A stretch of DNA of 30,290 nt, from positions 1 to 30,290 of the forward strand of contig JAQZAY010000007.1 of the NCBI GenBank assembly GCA_029239415.1, read 5' to 3'. Below the pieces are notes generated by a model. The model saw only the letters and a program-made list of their open reading frames with translations. It did not search any database and was not told where the DNA came from. The translations under genes were made by a program, and so were the position numbers. The stretch comes from Pseudomonas sp. (GTDB taxonomy: Bacteria > Pseudomonadota > Gammaproteobacteria > Pseudomonadales > Pseudomonadaceae). The stretch's first letter is position 1; each line of letters starts with the position of its first letter. Below, piece by piece: positions 7,165 through 13,647 of the stretch.

Positions 7165-7932
7165 CTACCTCGCAATAATCAACGGATGCCCCCGCTCCGG
7201 ATGCGCCTGCACCAGCACTTCGATCCCGAATACCGCCTTCAGCCCTTCGGGCTGCAATACCTCTTGCGGTGTGCCCATGGCATGGCAACGCCCCTGCTCC
7301 AGGAGCAGGATGCGGTCGCAATAGCGTGCGGCCAGGTTCAGGTCGTGCAGGATCACCAGCACCGCCGCGCCGCGGTCGGCAAAGGCACGGACGGCCTGCA
7401 AGGTGGTGTGCTGGTGCAGGGGATCGAGCATGGAAGTCGGCTCGTCCAGCAGCAGGGTCGCGCCCTCCTCGCCCGGCCACAGCTGGGCCATGACCCGGGC
7501 CAGGTGCACGCGCTGGCGCTCGCCGCCAGACAACGCCAGGTAGCTGCGCTCGGCCAGGTGACTGGCATCGGCCGCACGCAATGCAGCCTCGATGATCTGC
7601 TGGTCGCGCCGCTGGCCCGTGCCATGGGGCAGGCGCCCGAGCCCTACAACCTCTTCGACACGAAACGCGAAGCCCAGGCTCGACACCTGTGGCAGGACCG
7701 CCAGGCAGCGCGCGCGTTCCTGGCCTGGCCAGTGCGCCAGGCTGCGCCCGTGCAGGCGGACCTGGCCGCGGTCCGGCACCAGTTCGCCACAGAGCGCGCC
7801 CAGCAGGCTGCTCTTGCCGGCACCATTGGGCCCCAGCACACCCAGCACCTGCCCCGGTGCCAGGCTCAGGTCGATATCGCGCAGCACCGTCACACCGCCG
7901 CGGTCGAGGCGCAGGCCCTGGACCTCGAGCAT
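7165..7932 (-). CDS. hmuV: Haem ABC transporter ATP-binding protein
   Basis: A 255-residue cytoplasmic ATPase that powers haem import across the inner membrane as a dimer on HmuU. All ABC motifs are present: Walker A GPNGAGKS (34-41), a Q-loop near LPQVSS (80-85), signature LSGGERQRV (134-142), Walker B LLLDEP (160-165) and switch histidine in LHDLNLA (His196). Length is normal for HmuV. Its ATG overlaps the hmuU stop by one base. It is the last gene of the operon. No terminator is seen between its stop and the convergent prrF gene, so read-through antisense to PrrF is possible. Haem rather than ferric siderophore as substrate is inferred from similarity to Hmu/Phu systems and the downstream operon order. 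Confidence 0.9.
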   Translation of the reverse strand: MLEVQGLRLDRGGVTVLRDIDLSLAPGQVLGVLGPNGAGKSSLLGALCGELVPDRGQVRLHGRSLAHWPGQERARCLAVLPQVSSLGFAFRVEEVVGLGRLPHGTGQRRDQQIIEAALRAADASHLAERSYLALSGGERQRVHLARVMAQLWPGEEGATLLLDEPTSMLDPLHQHTTLQAVRAFADRGAAVLVILHDLNLAARYCDRILLLEQGRCHAMGTPQEVLQPEGLKAVFGIEVLVQAHPERGHPLIIAR

Positions 7933-8969
7933 CAGCCGCGTCCCCGGATCAACAGGAACAGGAAGAACGGCGCACCGATGAATGCGGTGACGATACCGAT
8001 CGGCAATTCGGCCGGCGCCAGTGCCAGGCGCGCGACCAGGTCGGCCAGCAGCAACAAGGTGCCGCCGGCCAGCAGCGAAGCTGGCAGCAGCACGCGATGA
8101 TCCGGCCCGACCAGCAGGCGCAGCAGATGCGGTACCACTAGCCCGATAAAGCCGATCAATCCTGCGGCGGCGACGGCGGCGCCGACCCCCAGCGCGGTGC
8201 AGAACACCAGCTCACGCTTGAGCGATTCGACCTCGACGCCAAGGTGGCGCGCTTCCGACTCGCCCAGCAGCAGGGCATTGAGGGCCTGGGCCCGACGCGG
8301 CAGCCACAGCATCACGATCAGCACCACGATCAACAGCGGCCACAGCCGTTGATAGCTGGCGCCATTGAGGCTGCCCAGGTTCCAGAAGGTCAGGGTGCGC
8401 AGGGTGGCGTCATCGGCCAGGTAGGTGAACAGGCCGACCGCCGAGCCGGCCAATGCGGTCAAGGCGATGCCGGCCAGCAGCATCGTCGCGACATGGGTCT
8501 GGCCGTCACGCCGTCCCAGCCGGTAGACCAGCGCGGTCACGCCCAGTCCGCCGAGGAACGCGCAGACAGAGAGCAGGTAGGGCGCGAACCACTCCGGGAT
8601 CCCGCCCATCCAGCTGCCGCCGACAATCGCCACTGCCGCGCCCAGGGCGGCACCGCTGGCGACCCCGACCAGCCCGGGATCAGCCAGCGGGTTGCGAAAC
8701 AGCCCTTGCATGGCCACGCCCGACAGCGCCAGCACCGCGCCGACACCCAAGCCCAGCAGGGTACGCGGCAAGCGGATCTGCCCGAGGATCAGCTCCGCCT
8801 GCGCCAGACCATCGGCGGCGATCGGCGCTCCCATCAGGCGCAGGCCCGCGCGCAAGGTGTCCAGCAGCGGCAGGCTGACGGGCCCCAGCGCCAGCGACAA
8901 CCAGGTTGCCAACAGGCACAGCAGGACCAGGGTGATGAAAAGCGTGCGCGGGGCGACCAGAGGTTTCAT
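7932..8969 (-). CDS. hmuU: Haem ABC transporter permease (FecCD family)
   Basis: A 345-residue inner-membrane permease with about ten hydrophobic segments, the first at residues ~9-30. The FecCD/BtuC-family block [19 protein letters not shown], then [16 protein letters not shown] (about 65-105), is well conserved, as is [13 protein letters not shown] (~280-292), the region that contacts the ATPase. It forms the channel for haem delivered by a periplasmic binding protein. The start overlaps the stop of the hmuT remnant (ATGA) and the end overlaps hmuV, giving a tightly coupled hmuT-U-V order. The protein itself looks intact, although its partner binding protein here is not. Confidence 0.9.
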   Translation of the reverse strand: MKPLVAPRTLFITLVLLCLLATWLSLALGPVSLPLLDTLRAGLRLMGAPIAADGLAQAELILGQIRLPRTLLGLGVGAVLALSGVAMQGLFRNPLADPGLVGVASGAALGAAVAIVGGSWMGGIPEWFAPYLLSVCAFLGGLGVTALVYRLGRRDGQTHVATMLLAGIALTALAGSAVGLFTYLADDATLRTLTFWNLGSLNGASYQRLWPLLIVVLIVMLWLPRRAQALNALLLGESEARHLGVEVESLKRELVFCTALGVGAAVAAAGLIGFIGLVVPHLLRLLVGPDHRVLLPASLLAGGTLLLLADLVARLALAPAELPIGIVTAFIGAPFFLFLLIRGRG

Positions 8970-9205
8970 CGCGACGGCTGGGCCTGCGCCGCCGGATGGA
9001 AGGTACGCACCAGCTCCTGCAGCACACCCGGCAGCCGCGGGCCCAGGCCACCTACCAGGCGCTGCTCACCGCCCAGGACGCTGATCCATTCGCTGAGCGC
9101 CCCGCCAGCACGGACCCAACGCCGTGGCAGACCGGCGGCCAAGCCCTGGGCAGCAAGGGCAAGGCCAGCGCAGACGGACAACCAGGCAGCAGGACGGCGC
9201 ATCAT
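8966..9205 (-). pseudogene. hmuT: hmuT remnant: haem-binding periplasmic protein with large in-frame internal deletion
   Basis: This 79-codon frame has both ends of HmuT but not the middle. The N-terminus has a ribosome site (AAGGA), a signal peptide (residues ~1-24) and then WVRAGGALSEWISVLGGEQR, the start of mature HmuT. From LVG it jumps directly to GLGPRLPGVLQELVRTFHP, the HmuT C-terminus. Full-length family members are about 290 residues, so roughly 200 residues holding most of both lobes and the haem site are missing. The frame is kept and the ATGA overlap with hmuU is intact. In the family LVG-like motifs occur at both deletion ends, which suggests recombination at a short direct repeat (around 9048-9056). 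It could still be secreted as a ~55-residue peptide but should not bind haem. An assembly artefact is the main alternative. Confidence 0.8.
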
Positions 9206-9292
9206 CGTATTCCTTTGCAGAAGGCGAGCCGCACGCCTTGTGGTATACGGCAGGACTGCGCACTATAGAAGCAGGCGCAATGATGCGGCGAT

Positions 9293-9320
9293 TTGATAGT
9301 GACTCGCATTGAACCGTCAA
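9293..9320 (-). promoter_or_regulatory. Promoter of the hmu operon
   Basis: On the minus strand TTGACG (9320-9315), a 16-base spacer and TATCAA (9298-9293). The -35 matches 5 of 6 positions and the -10 matches 4 of 6. The predicted start near 9286 gives a leader of about 80 bases before hmuT. The Fur box overlaps the spacer and -10, the same layout as at prrF. Confidence 0.6.
9295..9313 (-). promoter_or_regulatory. Fur box upstream of hmuT
   Basis: Minus-strand TTCAATGCGAGTCACTATC matches the 19-bp Fur consensus at 12 positions, including the AATG and CxTATC ends. It lies over the hmu promoter and 45 bases before the divergent Rieske gene, so it could affect both. Confidence 0.7.
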
Positions 9321-9358
9321 GCCTTCCCTTTATCCCCTCTTGCTCGACACCCATCGTC

Positions 9359-9691
9359 ATGACCCAGCTGTACCTGATCTGCCCCTCCAGTGCATTGGCC
9401 GAAGGCCAGAGCCGCGGGTTCACCGTGGCCGGGCAAGCGCTGTTCGGCGTACGCCGCCAGGGCCGCGTCCATCTCTACCGCAATCGCTGCCCGCATCGCG
9501 GCATCACCCTGAACTGGGATAGCCCCGGCGACACCTTCCTCGATGAAAGCGCCAGCCTGATCCAGTGTGCGCATCATGGCGCGCTGTTCCTGATCGAGTC
9601 CGGCGAGTGCGTGGCCGGGCCCTGCGCGGGCGAACAACTGCAGGCCCTGGACTGCCTGGAAGACAGCCAGGGCATCTGGCTCAGGGCATGA
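9359..9691 (+). CDS. Small Rieske [2Fe-2S] protein
   Basis: A 110-residue ferredoxin-like protein consisting of a single Rieske domain. The two cluster-binding boxes are CPH (Cys44, His46) and CAHH (Cys70, His73), separated by 23 residues. No signal peptide or membrane segment is seen, so it is likely a soluble electron carrier or an assembly partner of an oxygenase. The start chosen is the ATG at 9359, because family alignment begins at [10 protein letters not shown]; an in-frame start at 9293 would add 22 residues with no family resemblance and would run through the Fur box. It is divergent from the hmu operon, and its 3' end overlaps sfsA tail to tail by 11 bases. Electron partner unknown. 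Confidence 0.85.
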   Translation: MTQLYLICPSSALAEGQSRGFTVAGQALFGVRRQGRVHLYRNRCPHRGITLNWDSPGDTFLDESASLIQCAHHGALFLIESGECVAGPCAGEQLQALDCLEDSQGIWLRA

Positions 9692-10394
9692 GCAGTACCG
9701 GCAGCGGCCGGTCGATGTAGATCTGCCCGGCGTCCAGATGGGTTCCGTAGGCGAGTACCTCGACCCCGTCCGCCACCGCGGCGCGCAAGGCGTCGGCGTA
9801 GGCGGCGTCGATTTCGTCGGCCGGGCGCACCGCCTCGACCCCGGTCAGGTTCACGCAGTACAGCTGCACCGCCCGGATACCCTGCCGCGCGAGGGCGGCC
9901 AGTTCACGCAAGTGCTTGGCACCGCGCTGCGTGACCGCGTCGGGGAAAGCCGCCACCGGCGTGTCGGGATACCCCAGGGTCACGCTCTTGACCTCGACAT
10001 AGGCCGGCCCCTCGGCAAACTCCAGGCGAAAATCCACGCGGCTGCCTTCCTCGCCATAGGCGACCTCGCGCCTCAGGGCGCAAAAGCCGGCCAGCTCGCT
10101 GATCCGCCCGGCGTGCAGTGCCTCTTCGACCAGGGCATTGGCCCGCCCGGTGTTGATGCAGGCCAGCCGCCCCTGGGGCGTCTCGCTGATTTCCCAAGTA
10201 CCCGGCAGCTTGCGCTTGGGGTCATTGGAGCGGCTGAACCACACTTGCCCGCCTTCACGCATGCAATTGAGCATCGAGCCGGTGTTGGGGCAGTGAATGG
10301 TCAGCTGCTCGCCGCTGGCCAGCTCGATGTCTGCCAGAAAGCGCTTGTAGCGGCGCAGCAGGCGCGCCTGTTCCAGTCGAGGGAAAAACGCCAT
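9681..10394 (-). CDS. sfsA: DNA/RNA nuclease SfsA (sugar fermentation stimulation protein)
   Basis: A 237-residue protein of the SfsA family, named for increased maltose use in E. coli when overproduced and later linked to nucleic-acid binding and nuclease activity. Visible family blocks are [23 protein letters not shown] (N-terminal OB-like part), [11 protein letters not shown] and the nuclease-like VDFRLEF with YVEVKSVTL, which carries Asp and ExK residues. The start is the ATG at 10394, directly overlapping the aminotransferase stop by one base; the frame stays open upstream into the aminotransferase gene, but that extension has no family similarity. It is translationally coupled to the aminotransferase. 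Physiological role in Pseudomonas is not established. Confidence 0.92.
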   Translation of the reverse strand: MAFFPRLEQARLLRRYKRFLADIELASGEQLTIHCPNTGSMLNCMREGGQVWFSRSNDPKRKLPGTWEISETPQGRLACINTGRANALVEEALHAGRISELAGFCALRREVAYGEEGSRVDFRLEFAEGPAYVEVKSVTLGYPDTPVAAFPDAVTQRGAKHLRELAALARQGIRAVQLYCVNLTGVEAVRPADEIDAAYADALRAAVADGVEVLAYGTHLDAGQIYIDRPLPVLLMP

Positions 10395-11566
10395 CAGCCT
10401 TGCCAGCTCCGCAGCCCGCGGGCAATGCGCTGCACCGCCTGTTCCAGTCGATCGAGGCTTTGCGTATAGGCAAAGCGCACATGATGAGAGGCCTGGTAGT
10501 GGCCAAAGTCCAGGCCTGGGGTGAAGGCCACGTGCTCGGTTTCCAGGAAGTGCCGGCAGAAGGCGAAGGCATCGCCGCCGAAGGCGCTGATGTCCGCATA
10601 CAGGTAGAAGGCGCCCTGGGGCTCGACGGCAATGCCGAACCCGAGCTCGCGCAAGGCAGGCAGCAAGTAGTCGCGGCGCCGGGCGAACTCGGCGCGGCGC
10701 TGCTCGAGGATGGCCAGCGTCCCGGGTTCGAAGCACGCCAAAGCCGCATGCTGGGCCATGCTCGGCGCGCTGATGTAGAGGTTTTGCGCGAGCTTCTCGA
10801 GATCGGCCACGGCAGCCGGGGGCGCCACGAGCCAGCCCAGCCGCCAGCCGGTCATGCCGAAATACTTGGAAAAACTATTCAGGACGAACGCGTGGTCGTC
10901 CACTTCCAGCACGCTCGGTGCCTCCATGCCATAGGTCAGGCCATGGTAGATCTCATCGACCACCAGGTGCCCGCCCTTGGCACGGGTCGCCGCCGACAGC
11001 CCTGCCAGGGCCTCGCGATCGAGTACGGTGCCGGTCGGGTTGGCTGGCGAGGCAACCAGGGCGCCGACGCTGTCCTGGTTCCAGTGCCGCTCGACCAGGG
11101 TGGCGTTGAGCTGGTAGTTATCCTCTGGCCCTACCGGCACCAACTGCGCGCCGCCCTCGACCAGGCGCAGGAAGTGGCGGTTGCACGGATAGCCCGGGTC
11201 GGCCAGCAACCAATGCTTGCCCGGGTCTACCAGCAGGCTGCTGGCCAGCAGCAAGGCCCCGGAGCCGCCAGGAGTGATGAGGATGCGCTCAGGGTCGATG
11301 GCCAGCCCGTAGCGTTGCCCATAGAACCCCGCGATCGCCTCGCGCAGTGCCGGCAGCCCGCGTGCCGCAGTGTAGCGCGTATGCCCGGCGGCCAGCGCCG
11401 CCTGTCCGGCCGCGACGATCGGCTCGGCGGTGGTGAAGTCCGGCTCGCCAATCTCGAGGTGGATCACGTCATGGCCGGCGGCCTGCAGCTCATTCGCCCG
11501 CGCCAGCAACGCCATGACATGGAAGGGTTCGATGGCGCGACTGCGCGCGCTGTAGGGCTGGGCCAT
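10394..11566 (-). CDS. PLP-dependent aminotransferase, class I/II
   Basis: A 390-residue cytoplasmic fold-type I aminotransferase. Key residues: EIGEPDF (39-45), SPANPTGT (173-180, Asn176 contacting the cofactor), VVDEIYHG (202-209, Asp204 and Tyr207), [15 protein letters not shown] (231-245, Lys234 forming the Schiff base with PLP, Arg242 phosphate contact) and Arg364 for the substrate carboxylate. It belongs to the aspartate/alanine aminotransferase-like group. Similar genes are often labelled aspartate aminotransferase, but the amino donor cannot be fixed from sequence alone. It forms a two-gene operon with sfsA and is divergent from dksA. No branched-chain or aromatic pathway genes lie alongside to suggest a pathway. 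Confidence 0.9.
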   Translation of the reverse strand: MAQPYSARSRAIEPFHVMALLARANELQAAGHDVIHLEIGEPDFTTAEPIVAAGQAALAAGHTRYTAARGLPALREAIAGFYGQRYGLAIDPERILITPGGSGALLLASSLLVDPGKHWLLADPGYPCNRHFLRLVEGGAQLVPVGPEDNYQLNATLVERHWNQDSVGALVASPANPTGTVLDREALAGLSAATRAKGGHLVVDEIYHGLTYGMEAPSVLEVDDHAFVLNSFSKYFGMTGWRLGWLVAPPAAVADLEKLAQNLYISAPSMAQHAALACFEPGTLAILEQRRAEFARRRDYLLPALRELGFGIAVEPQGAFYLYADISAFGGDAFAFCRHFLETEHVAFTPGLDFGHYQASHHVRFAYTQSLDRLEQAVQRIARGLRSWQG

Positions 11567-11657
11567 GGGCCTTCTCTCAATTGGGCTAAACTGTTGATTC
11601 TACCTGTGCATGGCGCTGAACGTGAGCCCGCGGGCGTTGTCAACTCGTTGAGACGGG

Positions 11658-11674
11658 CGGGGTAGCGTACCCCG
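11658..11674. repeat. Short perfect inverted repeat upstream of dksA
   Basis: CGGGGTA-GCG-TACCCCG, 7-bp arms with a 3-base centre, in the 210-base divergent region between the aminotransferase and dksA. It could be an operator or a 5'-leader hairpin. No regulator is assigned. Confidence 0.5.
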
Positions 11675-11776
11675 AAACTATCTGCTAAGTTCGGCGGCTC
11701 GCAGTCGCAGGGCCGGCGGGCGCCGGAGATGGAGCAGCCTGCGTAATGGATCAGATGAGTGAGAGGCGGTCTATTC

Positions 11777-12223
11777 ATGTCCACCCAAGAAAAGCAACAA
11801 ACCAGCCAACTCGTTCGTGGTTTCGAGCCGTACAAGGAAACCAAGGGCGAGGAGTACATGGGTGCCCCCATGCGCGAGCACTTCACCAAGTTGCTCAACG
11901 GCTGGAAGAAAGAGTTGATGGAAAGCGTCGACCAGACTGTGGACCACATGAAGGACGAGGCAGCCAACTTCCCCGACCCGGCCGACCGTGCCAGCCAGGA
12001 AGAAGAGTTTGCCCTCGAACTGCGCAACCGCGATCGCGAGCGCAAGCTGATCAAGAAGATCGACAAGACCCTGCAGCTGATCCAGGACGAAGAATACGGC
12101 TGGTGTGAAAGCTGTGGCGTGGAGATCGGTATTCGCCGCCTGGAAGCGCGCCCGACCGCAGACCTGTGCTACGACTGCAAGACCTTGGCCGAAATCAAGG
12201 AGAAGCAGGTCGGCAAGGCCTGA
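11777..12223 (+). CDS. dksA: RNA polymerase-binding transcription factor DksA
   Basis: A 148-residue partner of ppGpp that enters the RNA polymerase secondary channel and tunes rRNA and amino-acid promoters in the stringent response. It has a long coiled coil (~33-108) with the tip motif DPADRA (Asp67, Asp70, Ala72), matching the E. coli DxxDxA tip. The zinc finger has four cysteines (110, 113, 131, 134) in the pattern CxxC-x17-CxxC, so this is the zinc-binding DksA, not the cysteine-poor DksA2. The ATG at 11777 gives the normal N-terminus; an upstream in-frame GTG at 11759 would add only six residues. It is followed by a strong terminator, then gluQRS, as in other gammaproteobacteria. Confidence 0.97.
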   Translation: MSTQEKQQTSQLVRGFEPYKETKGEEYMGAPMREHFTKLLNGWKKELMESVDQTVDHMKDEAANFPDPADRASQEEEFALELRNRDRERKLIKKIDKTLQLIQDEEYGWCESCGVEIGIRRLEARPTADLCYDCKTLAEIKEKQVGKA

Positions 12224-12239
12224 TCCTGATTCCACCTGA

Positions 12240-12264
12240 ACGGGGCGCCTTGGGCGCCCCGTTT
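12240..12264 (+). terminator. Rho-independent terminator of dksA
   Basis: Perfect 10-bp stem ACGGGGCGCC/GGCGCCCCGT with loop TTG (12240-12262), followed by TTCGTTTCC. The T-run is imperfect, so some read-through into gluQRS is possible. Confidence 0.8.
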
Positions 12265-12309
12265 CGTTTCCAGTGATCGCTCCATTGATACCAAGGGTTG
12301 CAGCAGCCC

Positions 12310-13197
12310 ATGAACGACTCCAGCTATATCGGGCGCTTCGCCCCTACCCCCAGTGGCTTCCTGCATTTCGGCTCGCTGGTCGCCGCCCTCGCCTCCTGGC
12401 TCGATGCCCGCGCGGTCGGTGGGCGCTGGCTGCTGCGCATGGAAGACATCGATCCGCCGCGCGAGGCGCCCGGGGCACGCGATGCCATCCTGCAGACCCT
12501 GGAACGCTACGCCCTGCACTGGGACGGCGAGGTGGTCTATCAGAGCCAGCGCCACGATGCCTATGCCGAGGTGGTCGAGCGGCTGTTCAGCCAGGGCCTG
12601 GCCTATGCCTGTACGTGCTCGCGCAAGCAGCTGGAAGGTTTCAATGGCATCTACCCGGGTTTTTGCCGCAATGCCGGCCACGCCCGCACCGACGCTGCGA
12701 TCCGCCTGCGGGTGCCGGAGCTGAACTATCACTTCACCGACCGTGTGCAAGGGCATTTCGAGCAGCATCTGGGGCGGGAGGTGGGTGACTTCATCATCCA
12801 GCGGCGCGACGGCCTCTACGCCTATCAACTGGCCGTGGTGCTGGACGATGCCTGGCAGGGGGTCACCGACATCGTGCGCGGCGCCGACCTGCTGGACAAC
12901 ACCCCGCGCCAGCTGTACCTGCAGGAGCTGCTGGGCTTTTCCCAGCCGCGCTACCTGCATATCCCACTGATCATCCAGCCGGACGGGCACAAGCTGGGCA
13001 AGTCCTACCGCTCCCCGCCGCTGGCACACGATCAGGCGACGCCGCTGTTGCTGCGGGCGTTGCGGGCGCTGGGGCAGCAAACCAGCCCGGAGCTGCTGGA
13101 GGCGACGCCGGCCCAGGTGCTGGCCGTGGCCCGCGAACGGTGGCGACCGGAGGCAATCGCGCGCCGGACCACGGTGCCAGAGGCCGATTTGCACTGA
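12310..13197 (+). CDS. gluQRS: Glutamyl-Q tRNA(Asp) synthetase
   Basis: A 295-residue paralogue of the glutamyl-tRNA synthetase catalytic domain that lacks the anticodon-binding domain. It attaches glutamate to queuosine at position 34 of tRNA-Asp. It shows the class I signature region RFAPTPSGFLHFGS (9-22, with HFGS replacing HIGH), the zinc ligands Cys101, Cys103, Tyr115 and Cys119 in the same pattern as E. coli GluQ-RS, and KLGKS (228-232) as the KMSKS-like loop. The ATG at 12310 is chosen because family similarity begins there; an upstream TTG at 12298 is possible. The dksA-gluQRS order is widely conserved. Confidence 0.95.
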   Translation: MNDSSYIGRFAPTPSGFLHFGSLVAALASWLDARAVGGRWLLRMEDIDPPREAPGARDAILQTLERYALHWDGEVVYQSQRHDAYAEVVERLFSQGLAYACTCSRKQLEGFNGIYPGFCRNAGHARTDAAIRLRVPELNYHFTDRVQGHFEQHLGREVGDFIIQRRDGLYAYQLAVVLDDAWQGVTDIVRGADLLDNTPRQLYLQELLGFSQPRYLHIPLIIQPDGHKLGKSYRSPPLAHDQATPLLLRALRALGQQTSPELLEATPAQVLAVARERWRPEAIARRTTVPEADLH

Positions 13198-13206
13198 GGC
13201 AGTCAG

Positions 13207-13239
13207 GGCCTCTTCGCTGGCAAGCCAGCTCCCACAAGG
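13207..13239. repeat. REP-like element, copy 1
   Basis: GGCCTCTTCGCTGGCAAGCC followed by AGCTCCCACAAGG. It contains the palindromic core CTGGCaaGCCAG and the flanking TCTTCG and CTCCCACA boxes of P. putida-type repetitive extragenic palindromes. It lies about 10 bases past the gluQRS stop codon. Confidence 0.8.
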
Positions 13240-13273
13240 TCAGCGCCATGCTTGGGGATGTGCTGAGGCAGTT

Positions 13274-13307
13274 GCGGCCTCTTCGCGGGCAAGCCAGCCC
13301 CCACAAG
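13274..13307. repeat. REP-like element, copy 2 (with a fragment of a third)
   Basis: Same repeat in the same orientation, 67 bases after copy 1: GCGGCCTCTTCGCGGGCAAG then CCAGCCCCCACAAG. A partial third copy (GCCGCTCCCACGAGGCCG, 13313-13330) follows. No transposase gene of the REP-associated type is in the window. Confidence 0.8.
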
Positions 13308-13470
13308 TCAGGGCCGCTCCCACGAGGCCGGAACAGGCAATCTCGATCACAAATCAGAAGCCCAATAAATTCAATCCCTTGGCTAACGCCGCCGATTCCC
13401 GCTAGCATCCCCCCGGCCATTTGCGCCAATAATAAGTCCAAGCCCACAGCGCTTGATCATCGAGGCCAAC

Positions 13471-13647
13471 ATGTACATCTATCGCTTGGTCCTGCTACTG
13501 GTCGTGGGGATCTACCTGTTCTCCCCGGCCATCATGGATTGGTGGATCGAGCCAACGGGTGCGTGGTATCGCCCCTACCTGCTCTGGCTGATCCTGATCG
13601 TCGTGACCTTTATCCTGCAGAGCCAACGTGATGCCGATGAGCTTTAG
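13471..13647 (+). CDS. cbrX: Small membrane protein CbrX, upstream of and overlapping cbrA
   Basis: A 58-residue protein, mostly hydrophobic, with two predicted membrane segments (~5-22 and ~36-52) separated by MDWWIEPTGAWYRP. A GAGG ribosome site lies 6 bases before the ATG. The last 17 bases overlap the start of cbrA, and cbrA has no clear ribosome site of its own, so cbrA translation probably depends on cbrX translation. From memory, a small gene at this position is called cbrX in pseudomonads and is reported as coupled to cbrA. Whether the peptide itself binds CbrA or serves only for coupling cannot be decided from sequence. Confidence 0.82.
   Translation: MYIYRLVLLLVVGIYLFSPAIMDWWIEPTGAWYRPYLLWLILIVVTFILQSQRDADEL

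Noticed and set aside
10395..10736. 114-residue N-terminal extension of sfsA
   Set aside because: It is a shadow frame inside the aminotransferase gene. The ATG at 10394 gives a normal-length SfsA coupled to that gene's stop.
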